The notes under the pieces were generated by a model. That model saw nothing but the letters and a program-made list of their open reading frames with translations. It searched no databases and was not told where the DNA came from. 64,000 nt of DNA from Nilaparvata lugens (taxonomy: Eukaryota > Arthropoda > Insecta > Hemiptera > Delphacidae), in the NCBI RefSeq assembly GCF_014356525.2, contig NC_052508.1, forward strand, positions 41,162,613-41,226,612, written 5' to 3'. This document shows, one piece after another, positions 10,200 to 23,489 of this stretch (within the stretch, counting starts at the first letter, position 1; each line of letters opens with the position of its first letter). Both the position numbers and the translations under genes were made by a program.

Positions 10200-13100
10200 T
10201 TACTTCGCTCGGCTGTTTCAACATGCATTACACGCCTGTTTTATGAGTGGCACATGACTCTCAAAGTTTGTAATGCGTGAAAATTCAAGACAGTGGTGCC
10301 GGCAGCTATGCGCTGCTCTATTGTAGAACAAGCTGCAGCCTATATGCGATCCGATCTTGCAGTGCTACGCCAATTTTATGGGCGTAATGAACCTCCCTTA
10401 TGTGATCACACATTGAATATTCATGGGCAAAGACTCCTTGTTGATAAACTTTCACAGTGGGTGACTTCAATATAAATATGAAGAGGTCGACGCACTAGTC
10501 AACGTAAACTACATTCAAAACTGATCTTTCAATAATCCGTTATTCGGAGTTGGTGGTGGAAGGGAATCACGCAAGTAGTTATCAAACTACTTAATTATTA
10601 ACTGGATACTGTGACAAGATAAAGTAAGTTATTAAAGATTGCTCTTGTCCATACTCAAAAAATCAACAAGAGATCGGTTCACTAGTTGATACATAATATA
10701 CATGATATCTAGCTATTTCCAATGAGTGTCCTCTATATCTGACGTAAGAATCTAATCAAAATAGAGATTCAAACGTTTAATGAGGGTTTAGATGGATTCA
10801 ATCGATTTAATTGTATGAATAGGAGCTTAATTATGGCGTAGTCAATAATCTTAGCAGTAGCAGCTACAGCTCTCACTATAGAACGTGGATAATGTTCAAG
10901 CCACACCCTGTTCATGTGGTCAATCCTTGGAAGTGGTAATGTTTGGATAGATTTTGATTAGATGATTGCAATAATTATCGTGCTCCAATAAAACCTTGTT
11001 GATTTGATGTTCTACATGCACTTATTTATGACTAATTGAAAAGATTCAATCCAATTTCCTCTAATATACTCGTGATTTAGAACAATGTAAACATTACAAT
11101 TGGATAACAAAAAGTTAATGATTTGATTAATAGACATTCACTGTTGATTATTAGAGGAGCAAAGTATTGATCCTACGATTGATATCGAATCAATATGGAA
11201 AGCATTATCCTGAAGGGTATGCGATGCCAAAATAATACTTATTATTCCACAAACTCCTTCAGTAATTTTCGAGTTAGCGACTGATCATTTCAAATGAAGT
11301 ATCACATTTGAAAAGAAAAATATCATGAGCTTTCCAAAATCATCACTTCTATGCTGAACGCCTCAATTGAGTTTTTTATTTGTATTTCCAATACTCACTG
11401 TCATGTATTATCATCCAGAATGAGTATTATCTATTATTCTTAAGAATTTTCGTCTTCATATCATTTCAGTCGAGTTTCAATCGATTTTGCTTATAAGTAG
11501 GGCCCTTAACAGTCTCAGAATGTGTTAATTTCGAAATTTTATCCAATGGACGATTAAAAGCCTCAAATGTGTCTTCAAGCTGCTTTGTATGGATGGATTT
11601 GAAACCTTTCTATTGAGATAATTGCTGGCTTTCATATGATCAATAATCAATATGCTATTCAAATATTTCATTGTCATACACTACAGCGAAATAATTTTGA
11701 TATCATGATATCAATCAACCCTCCCATAGAACCCCGTGCCAATTGATGGATTGATACCAGCTATTCTGAAATACAATATCGATTCATTCAGAGCATTCTT
11801 CAAGGGGTACTTTGCCATGTCTGCTCCTTAGTTACTCTCAAGGGTGAAAATGAATAGAGGCGTTACCAACCTACTAACACCGGTACACAGTGTTTTGAAG
11901 CTTCCGAACTGCGTATTTGAAACCGAGGGAGAAGTCTTAAATTACGGCGACTACACTTGAACAGAATTGTGGCCTACTAAACTGGGTTCCGAAGCGATTT
12001 TGCTGCGTCTGCTACACAAAATAACTCTTGGCCGGGTTGGTGGGGCTGGTCCGCGATGAGCCTCTTGGTGCCTATAACAGCTTCACTGACGACTGCTGTT
12101 CGCGCAAAACTTTCTGCTTTATGAACCAACATTGCAGCTCTCTGCGAAAAACTAGATCATAATATGTTCAGTAAATTTTCAAGCAGACAGTGATTTGTAA
12201 CGGTAAATTATTTTTTTGAGATACCCTTCAGAAACTAGTAATTCACAGATTCCCTGAAAACTGGAAATCGGATCATTAATATCTTATGTTATATATACCA
12301 TGAACGATGCATACTCCATGAGAATTATGGAAATTGAGAATATTTCTGTCATGTACAGTCATTTAGATGAAAGAACATTTGATCAATCTCCAGACAGACA
12401 TTAATGAGTTTAGAGCTTCCCAAGAGAATGAGGTAGTTGATGTCCAGCTATTTTAGTTATAGGTAGACATTATGAGAGTAATAAACGATGTTGAGTTTTT
12501 ACAAAGGATGAGAATAACGGGAATCAATAGAGATAGTTTTAGAATATACTATTTTATTTCTATAGTATACTTTTCAATATTGTAATAGTATTATTTGTAT
12601 AGCATGATTCATTGGCAAACATCGAATGAATACAAACTATGTCTTGAAGTGTTTACTTTCAGCTTCTGTGATGCAGTAGGAATTTGAAAAATCGAAATAG
12701 ACTGATAACGGACAATAATTTATTATTCGTCAATGGAATTCAATTCCCTAATTCCGTTCTTCAATAATCAGGAATATATAAATGCATAGTGAGAGTTTAT
12801 TATTTTAGTCTTTCTCACCAGTAAATTAATAATCGATCCAAATGGAATCCTGTGAATAATCTCAAAACAGCTTACAGCTTCAATAATTTATAAGATGAAT
12901 TTATTCATTATTCCATTTATTTTCAACACCTTCCACTGATGATCTTAATTTTTGAAGAATCTCAATGACTGAACTCGAGGGAGGTAGGGAGGATAGGAGG
13001 TAAGGTATGAACGTACGTTTCATCGTGTAAGAGAAAATCAGTACTCGAAAACCTCTTGCCTGCTCTTGACTTGATAATCCTGATTTGCCAGCCACAATGC

Positions 13101-13830
13101 GAAAATTATATGGTTGACAAGATTTCAAACATGACGCCTTGAGCCGCTGATATATTACGTGTGGGAATAATAATTCGTGAGATGAAGTTGTTGCAGTGAT
13201 GCGAATAATAGATAAACAGAACTTTTGCAAGTGAGTAAGTTTTGTGGTCTCGTGTTCATTGTATAAACCGGTGTAATTTTCTGAAACTCCAGCCCGAGAT
13301 ACTCGAAAAAGTGATTACGCAGTATAAAATACTTGTTTGTGTACAACGAATCGCGAGTGTATACGCGTAAAAGTCAAACACACGCATAAACAAGCTGCAA
13401 GTGCCGGAATGAGAAAGTATAAAACGAGCTTTAGAACACTCTCAGATATTAAAGCCATTTATCTTGCAGCAAAGTCTAACACGGGAACATATTTTGATTT
13501 AGCCCGCACACGCAGACATGAATCGCTGGCAGAGAGGGTGGAGAGGGGTGGGTTTGAGTCGACTCTTCACTTACACAAGCCAAATGCCTCATGCTTTTGT
13601 AGCTGCCACAGCTGATCTCCTTTTTGCCGTTTTCCATTATTTCCTTACCTCTCCTTTCAGAGCCCTTATTCCCATTCCCTTCTTCTTTTCCTTCAACATG
13701 CTCTGGTTCCTTTCCTTTTCGGAATGACAGTTTTCCTATTGACTTGGCTTTTGTCATTCTTTCTTTACTCATCTTTTATCTTTTTGACCTTCCTTGGTCA
13801 AGCTCTTCCCTTTCAAACCCTGGTCCCTCA
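10200..13830. other. No recognisable gene or element
   Basis: Single-copy-looking AT-rich sequence. Short open frames exist (for example 10293-10475 plus, 12901-13230 minus, 13337-13615 plus) without recognisable domains, start context or conserved composition. 13600-13830 is strongly pyrimidine-rich on the plus strand. Nothing can be supported as a gene. Confidence 0.5.
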
Positions 13831-13973
13831 ACCACAAGTTGTGGACAAGGGGCTCTTCTTTCTTTCTTATCCATTTTCTGTCGAAGGCTTTTGGCTGAAA
13901 CGGTCAACCTATTGCTGACCAACAGCTCCGGGTGGAGGAGTCGGTAATAGTCAGAGCACTTCTTTGCTCTAGT

Positions 13974-14231
13974 GTTGAGAAATCGGCCCTGGATGTGGAT
14001 GAACTATACTAGTTTAGTCAACGGCATAGGAATGCGGAAGGCAAGGAGAAATCACCGCATTGAAGGTCTTCAAGGATATTCTTGGATATCCTTCTGTCCT
14101 GGGGTTGAGAAATCGGCTCCAAAGGCGGATAAACCAGTTTGAATGGTAAACAGCATAAGGATGTTGATAGCAACGGGCAACCGCTACATTGAATATCGTG
14201 TATGATTTGCCCTGGTAAAATCATGATGGCA
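13974..14231 (+). repeat. RTE 5'UTR subrepeats, period 130 bp
   Basis: Two diverged units begin GTTGAGAAATCGGC at 13974 and 14104. Each contains a GGATGAAC/GGATAAAC segment and a CAACGGCATA/AACAGCATA segment. Tandem promoter-like monomers in a LINE 5'UTR fit a promoter module duplicated by retrotransposition. Confidence 0.75.
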
Positions 14232-14319
14232 GGCATCAGAATCAAATTTTTCTGAGTTTCAAGTCCCTCATTCAGATCTCCGGGGGGACAGTTTTATGAA
14301 TGCTTCCAAGATTAAAGCT

Positions 14320-17058
14320 ATTTGAAGTAAAGTGAGGATAGGTTCCTGGAATGTAAGAAGTATGCTTGAAATTGGTAAGGTGCACAATGTTATCCAGGAG
14401 ATGAACCGCCTAAGTATTCATGTAGTGGGTGTCAGCGAGTGTAGATGGAAATATAATGGACAAAGATATATTCTTGACAAAACTGTTCATTACTCAGGTA
14501 GTACCGATGGCTCAAACTCCAATGGTGTGGCTGTAATAATAGATCAATCCATTAAGAAAGCAGTAAAGAACTTCTTACCTTTGTCAGATAGAGTAATGCT
14601 CCTTCAATTGAACTTAGACATTGGAACTCTCAACTTCATTCAAGTCTATGTCCCAACTGTGGAAAAGGGAGATTAAATTATTGAGGAATTCTATGAAGAT
14701 GTCAGTAGAGTGATGGAAGTAACCAGACTTCAAGATGTTACTATATTCATGAGTGACTTGAACGCGAAGATTGGACAGTGTCAAACCAACAAATGGATTG
14801 GTCGTTTTGGATTGGGAGAGCGGAATGAGAGGAGACCGCCTCCTTCAGTTTTGCCAGGAGTATAATATGGTTATTACAAATACTCTATTTCAGCTACCTA
14901 AGAGACGGTTGTTTACATGGAGATCACCACAGGACTCAAAAGACAGAATAGTTCGAAATCAGATTGACTACATCATGATTAATCAAAGGTATAGAAATGC
15001 TGTCAAAAGTGCTAAAACATTTCCGGATGCAGATATTAATTCTGATCACAATCTTCTGGTGGCCGAGATCAGAGTAAGAAAAAAACAAAGCGGGAAAATG
15101 TATGTATGCGTATTGATGCCAAGAAGCTCAAGAATGTCACTGTTAAAGCAAGAGTTTTTCGAGAAATGAATGATTAGCTGGGATCTATAAATGATCAAGT
15201 CTGTCTAATGGATGAGCCAGAAATGATATGGGGGGATTTCAAGACTGCACTATTACAACCAAGTAGGGAGTATCTCAAGTATGGAAGGTCAGATAAGAGC
15301 AAACAGTGGATGACTGAAGAAATACTCAATCTCATGGGGGAACGACGTCAGTTCAAAGGTGGTGATCGACAGAAATACAAGGAAGTTAACAACCAAATCC
15401 GATACGAATGTAGAAAGGAGAGGGATGCTTGGTTGAAGCGGAAGTGTGAGGAAATGGTACAGCTGAAAGCCCTTAATGACTCTTATAACATGCATAAGAA
15501 GATGAAACAGTTCACTGGAGAGCAAAGTGAGAAAGGATATTTGATGACTGACGGAAATGGGAATATAATTTTGGATGTGAAGGAGCAACTGAAGTCGTGG
15601 GGAGAATAAATTCGAGGACTTTTTGATGATGTTACGGAGTTTGTTTGCTGTGACATTGATGAGGGCTCTGGTTTGGATATTTTGAAAAGTGAAGTCAAAT
15701 TTGCCATCAAGAATGTCAAAGGTGGAAAAGCTGTGGGTCCAGACGAACTTTCTGGGGACATCCTCAAACTATTGATGAAGAGAATGTGGGAATTCTTACA
15801 CACTTATATAATCAAATCTACAGGACTGGTGTACTTCCCACTCAAGTCAATCTTTATTACTCTTCCGAAAAAGTCCAATGCTAAGGAGTGTAAAGATTAC
15901 CGAACGATCAGCCTGATCAGTCAAACAATGAAGGGATTGCTCAAGATAATTCATAGGAGGATCTACAACAGGCTGGAAGAGGATTCATCATTTACTCAGT
16001 TTGGCTTCAGGAATAGTTTTGGTACGTGGGAGGCTCTGATTACTTTCAATGTCATTGTACAGCGTTGCCTGGATGTGAACCAACCAATATTTGCCTGTTT
16101 TATAGACTATCAGAGAGCTTTTGACAAGGTACAACATAATAGGCTACTTGAAATCTTGAGAGAGTCTCAAATAGATGCATATGACCTTCGCCTGATAGGA
16201 GCTTGTATTATCATCAGAAGGCTACAGTAAGGGTGCAAACAGAGTGTAGTGAGGAGCTGGAAATTAAGAGAGAGGTTCGTCAGAGGTGTGTGCTGTTCTC
16301 TCCAACATTTATTTGGAGAAAATAATCAGCAAGGCCCTGGAAGATGAGACAGGAGGGATAAAAGTCAATGGCATACCCATCAACAACCTGAGGTATGGTG
16401 ATGATACTGTCCCGCTGGCTGAGAACATAGAGGATCTCCAGAGAATGTTGAATAGTGTCATCACTGCAAGTCAGGAAGCTGGTCTAAGTCTCAATGCCAA
16501 GAAGACAGAGTACATGATATTCACTAAAAATACATCCCCTTTGGATGATCTCTTTGCTGGAGATGAGAGATTGGAGCGGGTAGATGCATACACATATCTT
16601 GGGGCCCGGGTAACTTCCAACGCTGATCACTACACTGCAATTAAAATCAGGATAGAGAAGGCACGTGCTGCATTTATCAAATTGAAGAGTTTAATGATAT
16701 CAAGAGATATAAAAATGGATCTCTGAATTCGTCTCCTTGAGTGTTTTTAGTTCTGTTATATGGCATGGAAGCATGGACCTCGAAGAAATCATGTGGAAAG
16801 AGAATTCAAGCCTTTGAGTCTTGGACCTACCGCAGAATGCTGAGAATCTCATATGCAGACCATTTAACAAATGAAGAGGCTCTCAGAAGAATGAAGAAAA
16901 GGCCAGAGCTCATAGGTGAAATAAAGGGACGAAAATTGATGTACCTAGTTTACATAATGAGGGGAAGAAAATATGAAATATTGCACCTCATTATGCAAGT
17001 AAAAATAACTGGCAAGATATCAGTGGGCAGAAGACGAATATCTGGTTGCGCAACTTAA
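14320..17058 (+). pseudogene. RTE endonuclease-reverse transcriptase, multiply interrupted
   Basis: The endonuclease begins near 14330 (RIGSWNVRSM) with the metal-binding Glu in GVSECRW (about 14430), the Asp-x-Asn region around 14757-14775, and the catalytic SDHNLL block at about 15043-15060. The reverse transcriptase has the VGPDEL block (about 15737), motif A FIDYQRAFDKV (about 16100-16130), and motif C reading YGDD instead of YADD (about 16397). The C-terminus (LLYGMEAWTSKK, RMLRISYADHLTNEEAL) is typical of RTE-like proteins. Breaks are a TAA at 14674-14676, a slip before 14771, a stop near 15167, a TAA at 15607-15609, a slip near 16228-16290, and a stop near 16725. It encodes no working protein. 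Confidence 0.88.
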
Positions 17059-17177
17059 GGGATTGGTTCCAGTGTACATCCAATGACCTATTCAGAGTGG
17101 CTGTGAATAAAATTAAAATCGCCATCATGATAGCCAACCTCCGCCATGGAGACGGTACATGAAGAAGAAGAAGATTC

Positions 17178-20100
17178 TTCCCTTACTCTTCACAAGGTTC
17201 CTCCTTTTTCTTGCCCAACCGTGTTTTTTGAGCCTCACACATTTATTCGTCCCCTCTATTCCCCTTCGTTATGTTAAACTCTATTATTTGTCATATTGCT
17301 CATTTCACCTGTGTACTGATGAATTTTGTTATTCGGGGCAGTCGTTTTTTATAACCAGAGCCACATGAAAGATTTCATTGCCTTATACATATTGCCTTAT
17401 ATATTGCATTAAGATACATTGAAGTTCACTATTTGCTGAAAGGCATCAGTAGCCAACTGTATGGGAAGTAACTGGAGGCAGCGGAGAGGACAAGCTTTTC
17501 AATATTAGTAGAAACAATCACAATAACGGATAGTGAAAAGAAATAGTGCAAGAAATAAATCAGGAGCAGTAAGTTATACAACTCAACAAGAAATCCTTCC
17601 AATGTATTATTTGTCGTCGGATCGAACATTAAAGTTTGGAAAATTTTATTATCTTTTCAACTAACGTTCAACTAACAAAACATTACATCCTCTTCATATT
17701 ATTGATCAATAGTGAGGCTGGAGTTGAAGTAATCATCATTATTGAATTCAAGTGTACTTGCAAGTATGAGATAATTGACCAATCAATGCTTTAAGCTTTC
17801 TGCTACCACTCCAAGTAGAGTCTATCGGACTATTTTTGCAAGAAACTATTTTCACTTCTAAGGTTGAACCATTCTCCTGGAATTTAATCAATGATAGTTG
17901 TAAATTAAAAAGATGAGGTTACTGAAGGAAAGCAGCATGAAAATATGTTAAAAATAGTCACTAGGGTACCTACTCATGTTTGCTCCATTATGCAATATTA
18001 AAGTACATTACATGTATATTTTGGAAACAGACAAAGCAATCAGTTCATGTGGGATACAAGCTAGTTGTACCCGAGTGCAATCAAAAGTATCATTTTTGTA
18101 CAAGTTCTTTAATTACAAATATTCAGTAACAACAGTTTAAAAAATATTATGTTTTTTGTATCGAGGTATTATCTCATCTCATGATATGAATGAAATGAAG
18201 AAAGTAACAAACGAGTTCGATGGGAAACAAACAGAAGACTATTTTCCAATTTTGAAAAAATGAAGAGCTAAATGATGATTCTGATTGAATCATTCTGCTG
18301 CATAGAGTGGAATTGTTGAAAGAGTTAGTTTCCATGATTGTAACAGCATTGTTGAGTGCAGAAAACTCAACGTTTTAGACAGTCATAACTCCCAACTGTG
18401 CAATGAATGTATGTTGTTAAATAGCCTGGGGTCAGCAGGCGAGCAATAACATCCCAGTGGAACAATACGTCGAAACGTTGCTAGCCCATTAATAGAGAGC
18501 CGACCCATATAAGCAAAATTTATTGCCATCCGATACTTTTCTTGCTAGCACTCAACGGTCTTGAAAACGGTAACCATGGATAAAAGCCGAATCTGGCTTG
18601 CATCATATGGTCATGTGGAATTAATTCACCACCCTCCGTGATCAGTTTTCCAAATTTGGGATCAATTCTGAAAGAATGTGCATCTATTCATTTCATCTGT
18701 AGTTGATATTATAACCATTAAAGCGCAATGAATAATAATATAGTTTGTAAATAGTAGTTATAACACGCAATAAGCAACTAATTACTTATACACCCCACTA
18801 TAAATTATATTGTGGGGTGTATATTCATTCATTGAAGTTTTTTCATTGAAGATATTGGATCGTTTTTAGTTCATAATTGACACCTACTAGAAATTGTCAA
18901 TTCGGAGATGTACATAATTATACATTCCAGATACCGGCTAGCCCATCCAAATCAGAACCTAAGACCAGTATTCAGAGCAAAGCGCCGCTTATTATCGTCA
19001 AAATGCCGTCCAGGTTAGCCAAGATGACTCAGACTCAATTCAGTCTGTTGAACCATTCAATCTGTTAGCGCTAACTGGTCGAGGGTTCAAATTCCGCCAA
19101 TGGGCATTGATGTTTGATCACTCACGCACTTTCCATTGCCCACGCACAAGCTGAGAAAACATGTGAGCATAATCCCCAAGAAACAAAAATCAGATACAGG
19201 AACAGTTCCACAATAGTATCATTATTCATAGTATATATAAATTTAATAATACCAATTATTGCGTGAGATATTTTCGAGTGCTCAGAAAACTACACAAAAT
19301 AGGAATTTTGGCATTAGCAATTACATAAACATAGTGATCCTGTATTCATTGGCAGATTTGGTTGAATGGACATCGAATCCAAACCTATTCAAGACATTTG
19401 ATTTCCAGATACTGCATGACACTTGATAATTTGAACTCCAATAGTTAAACTCCATAGATCTTGGACATGATTCCTAGATATGTGTCATTACTACAGTACT
19501 CCTCATTATTATAGGATGACTTTTCGAATGTTATGTTGTTCCAAATGTGGGTTTCTATGGACTTTGCAGATAAAACCAGACTCCTCACGTTTTCTTCCAG
19601 CTAGCTTCAGTCTAGCAAGCTGAACATGAAAATCGATGGATGACTTTGAAATAATAGTGGGGTTCACAAGAAATGTCAGCTTCGTAACGCGAACTTCATG
19701 ATATTAGAGATATAATCAGTTATCGAACTCACTTGATGAACACACACCTGTTACTATTGATAGCTCTTGTAGGAATTTCATCTACAGATAATTGGCTCAT
19801 GCTGTTTCAACTACCAAAGTCCATCTAGTGCTCGCGTTGGCAAGGGGTTGGAAGTGAATGGCCAAGGCCGAGAGAGGGAAAGGCATTACTTATATTGGCT
19901 GACATTCCAGTTTTTGTGACCAGGCTGCCTACCGAGAGAATAATGTCTGCATCTGGATATCATTTATTATTCAGTCGGAATGTCTTTTACAGATCTGAAA
20001 CTCGGAAAAGAGACCCGCCTTATTATGGCAGAGATTCCTTTCCTTTTCTCGGCTCTGTTCTTCCTTTCAGCTTTGCGCCAATCGGACGATATTCTTTGGG

Positions 20101-21051
20101 CTAATTCAATTCGTCTCGGATAATGGGCTCTGCAAAGTGAATTTCCCGCCAATAGTAGATTCAACTGGGTTGTATGTCACCCGGTTGATCAATCTCGGCT
20201 GAGTCTCTCGTCTTAGGATTGCTCAACCCAGGTTCCATCTGTTTTATTCCTGATTCCTTGTTCTACAGTTTTCGCTCAATATCGGATATCCAATAAAAGC
20301 GAAAGATTGTTGCCTTTCAATGTCTTTCGCTCACTGGATATTGACAAATGAACTGGAAATTATATTTCATCACTCAAAATTATTAATTGACTTCATGTTA
20401 CATTCTCATAACAGTATAATTATTATCATGACGATTGATACATAATTATTGTACATAGTTACCAGAAAAATCGAAATGATGAAGATGAAAGACTGGAAGA
20501 CATGATGACTTGGCTCCCCTTCACTACCTGAATTTATTATTCATCTTGAAAAAATCGATGAGTTCTTTTGACTCTGGAAACAATAAGTATTGTGCAGCTC
20601 TGATTGGATAGCTTAATTTGTTAATTTTGGTGGAATTATATAACAATTTTCATCGATTAAAAATGTATTCCATCGAATAGAAATTAATAAATTAATAAAT
20701 GTTTTATAGAAGTAGCAAGTGAGAACATCAAAATGCATTACAACGTCAAATGGTAACAACAAAAGTAAACTCATAACAGATGAAAATACAACTCTTAGGT
20801 ACTATAGGTCACAATTGTACATAGATAAATCATTATAAATAATTCTACACCCAGATATTGTTCTCTGATCTCAATGTAACAATCATTGTAACTATTATAG
20901 TCTTATAAGTCTTCAAGACTTATTTGGAAGAATTCATTCATTGTATAAATACAATCCTTTGACAAAATTACATGAATTCATATTTAAATTATTTTGTAAT
21001 ATCCAGGTTTTTGATAGGGGGAGGTGGAAAATTGAATAATTTTATCGCTAT
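17178..21051. other. Mostly unrecognised flank of the gypsy cluster
   Basis: No credible gene occurs. Short frames (17159-17368, 18877-19068, 19895-20104) lack domains. The stretch holds one perfect hairpin (18787-18823) and a weak tRNA-like B box near 19087-19097 (GGTTCAAATTC), described elsewhere. The sequence up to ATAG at 21052-21055 is the left flank of the Y retrotransposon. Confidence 0.5.
18787..18823. repeat. Perfect 12-bp stem hairpin
   Basis: TATACACCCCAC at 18787-18798 pairs with GTGGGGTGTATA at 18812-18823 across a 13-base AT loop. It is isolated in non-coding sequence, and its function is unknown. Confidence 0.8.
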
Positions 21052-21055
21052 ATAG

Positions 21056-23264
21056 TGTGAAATGGTATCTTTTATATATACCAGTGTAGCTGTTAATATC
21101 CCTAGCTTGCAAATAAATTTGCAAAAAGTTAAGGCCGTCCGGCTCGCAAATATACTGGTGTCTGACCACAGCTCTAGCTCAGTAATAGATGCATGAATAC
21201 TCTCAATGTAATGAAACATCATGGGTTTCAGTAACTGATAATTAACAATTCTTACTGCTGCTCTCTTGAAGATATTGAAGATTACCAATAAGGAAATTGA
21301 AAAAATAGTTAGTGACTGATTATCAGTAACCATATACTCAATCGAGGATAATGAAAATCAACTATTATTCTTCTAATTGATTTTCAAAACGCTCGTCATT
21401 AATACAGGTATGCACCAATTTATCCTTTCGAAATTCCTTAAGACTTACAACGCCAGTTCTTGAAGTTCTCTGGATCCTATATGACATTATTGTAGACTCA
21501 TTATTATAAATATCGGTGAAATTTTGCTGGCTGAATAATATGACTATCATCAAAGGATGATAAGTGATAAGTGCTCTGAATAAGATCAATATTGATTAAT
21601 TCACTAATTATATATGCTGCAGAATAAAAATGCTTGGTACCAAGACAGCTCAAACTGTATATCATGAGATGAATTAGGAAAATAATAAAAACCTCTAGGA
21701 TCTTGTATGCTGACATAAAACACAAATATATTCCTATGAAATAATACAGATTTAAAACTTCCTTACAAATATAATTTTTTAATGAATAGATTCTTCAATA
21801 TCTCAGTTATCACAGGAATCGTTAGCATTCACAATATTGTGAGCTGTAAAAATATATATTTATTTATTAATACTTATATGTGAAACTTCAGGTCGAGTCA
21901 GAATTTAACAAATTGGAAACTGTTCAGTCTATAGGTTTGATAAAACATACTTTCAACCAATGAATAATAATCAATAAAATAATAATGCACGGAAATAAGC
22001 TTCCCATAATATCAAATGTATTTCTAAATAGAGTTCTTATTCAATATTATGATAGTGGTCAACAAGTTGCAAATTCCTTAAACTTGAATAAGGATTTATA
22101 TAGCGCTTTAAATAATTCCCCAATTCACTGATAAAGGCCTTTTCAATGAGCTCATTAAGATAACCAGCACCACCTTCAATGATGTTCTGAAGTTCTTGTA
22201 GAACAATTAATTATCTCCAATAATTAATTAGTCGAATCCTTCCGACACCACTGGACTCGTGTATGGTCCAGATTACGTATAAGTTCCTATCAGTATTGAT
22301 GATATATTTACGGAAATAAATTACAGTTAAGAACTCTTGAACAAACACTGAGTTCACAAATAATCAAACATTAATTATACACATTTAATATTTGAAAAGG
22401 GACTGGCTTAAGGCTTTTAAAATTAATTGGAAAGAGACCCTATCTCCATATGCTGCCATATAGGTCGAGATCACAAGCCAGAGAGAAAAAGTTCTCAGAA
22501 AAAATCTCATCTCTTCCTCTAACAATTTGTAAGCCTTCCTCTGATTGGCTTTCTAGTCTTTGTAAAACACGATGTAATTGGTTACTTAAGATTCAGGGTT
22601 TCTCCAACTTTTGTTATACAAAAAATAAATAAGAATATACATGAATAACTTATATAATAGCCTGTGAGCATTCCAAATAAATAAATCACAATATATGATA
22701 CTATAGCACTAAGTACATTTAACTTCTTATGTGAGCTTAGTATACTCTTGAGTTTTCATACTTTTTTAGATTTCAATAAATATTTGAATAACATAATAAT
22801 CGTTGTTTTTCCATAACATAAACCTTCTTTAACATATAATATTCACAATTATCTGAGTAAATTTTAATATAATTCATAATAGTCGAGTGATTAATCAGCT
22901 GATTTGTTTGTATAATAACTCAATAAATTGTCAACTGATCCAAGATCAAGTGACGTATTGAATCAAAACAAAAGATTCTAACCTCAAATTGTACTAGCAT
23001 CACCCTTTTCATAATCTACCAATAATAAATTAAGCCGCTTTATAATTTTATTTCTGCCAAAGAATTTTCATTACTGCATAATTATAATTTTGCATGGTTC
23101 TCTTATGCCTTATTGATAATATGACTACTCCTTATCATAAATAAGATTCAATTTTATTAGAGTGTTACCATGACTAGGCTATCTGTTCTCCAAGTTTCAC
23201 AATTCTATTAGAGATTAGTTGGTTTCTTCAGAATTATTTTATGGTGTCAAAACACATCATCATA
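21056..23264 (-). repeat. Y element 3' LTR, with an extra 807-bp segment
   Basis: It matches 54928-56351 over 21056-21996 and 22804-23264. The segment 21997-22803 is absent from the 5' copy. Similarity ends exactly at ACACATCATCATA on the right and TGTGAAATGG on the left, and the left neighbour is ATAG. Minus-strand frames in it (20989-21333, 21365-21725) are partly conserved between the two LTRs but show no known domain. Confidence 0.8.
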
Positions 23265-23489
23265 TGATTTGCCCTCTGATTCCTGATATAAAACAATAAT
23301 TCGGGAATATAATATAGGTTTCTATGATCCTAGTGGTTTTGGATCAGAAATCACACAAGTTACAAAGCCTGTTGATAAAAATAAGTGAGAAATGTGTCTA
23401 CTGAAAAATTCAACAATACGCATAATAACAAATAAATTCAATTAAAATATATGTGCCATACATCGGTTAACCTTCTACTACATACAATA

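Larger units (their letters stand above)
13830..17177 (+). mobile_element. RTE-clade non-LTR retrotransposon, near full length, inactive
   Basis: The element has a 5'UTR with 130-bp subrepeats, an apurinic-type endonuclease, a reverse transcriptase, the RTE-type C-terminal region, and a short simple-repeat tail (GAAGAAGAAGAAG at 17161-17174) preceded by GCCATGGAGACGGTACAT. The tail replaces poly-A, as is usual for RTE elements. The exact 5' end is not certain. The AACCTATTGCTGACCAACAGC block near 13907 looks like the start of the conserved part. Confidence 0.82.

Noticed and set aside
10293..10475. 60-residue plus-strand frame in GC-richer sequence
   Set aside because: No recognised domain, no conserved second copy and no context; it could be a transposase scrap but nothing supports it.
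12901..13230. 109-residue minus-strand frame
   Set aside because: No domain or membrane pattern; composition is like the surrounding non-coding DNA.
13518..13947. Hydrophobic frames in the pyrimidine-rich block before the RTE
   Set aside because: Poly-pyrimidine DNA encodes Phe/Leu/Ser in any frame; no start context.
19080..19105. tRNA-like B box GGTTCAAATTC
   Set aside because: Imperfect consensus, no A box at proper distance and no stem pairing, so neither a tRNA nor a clear SINE.
20989..21725. Membrane-protein-like minus-strand frames resembling insect chemoreceptor pieces
   Set aside because: They lie inside the Y LTR and occur again in its other copy; no receptor signature motif was found.
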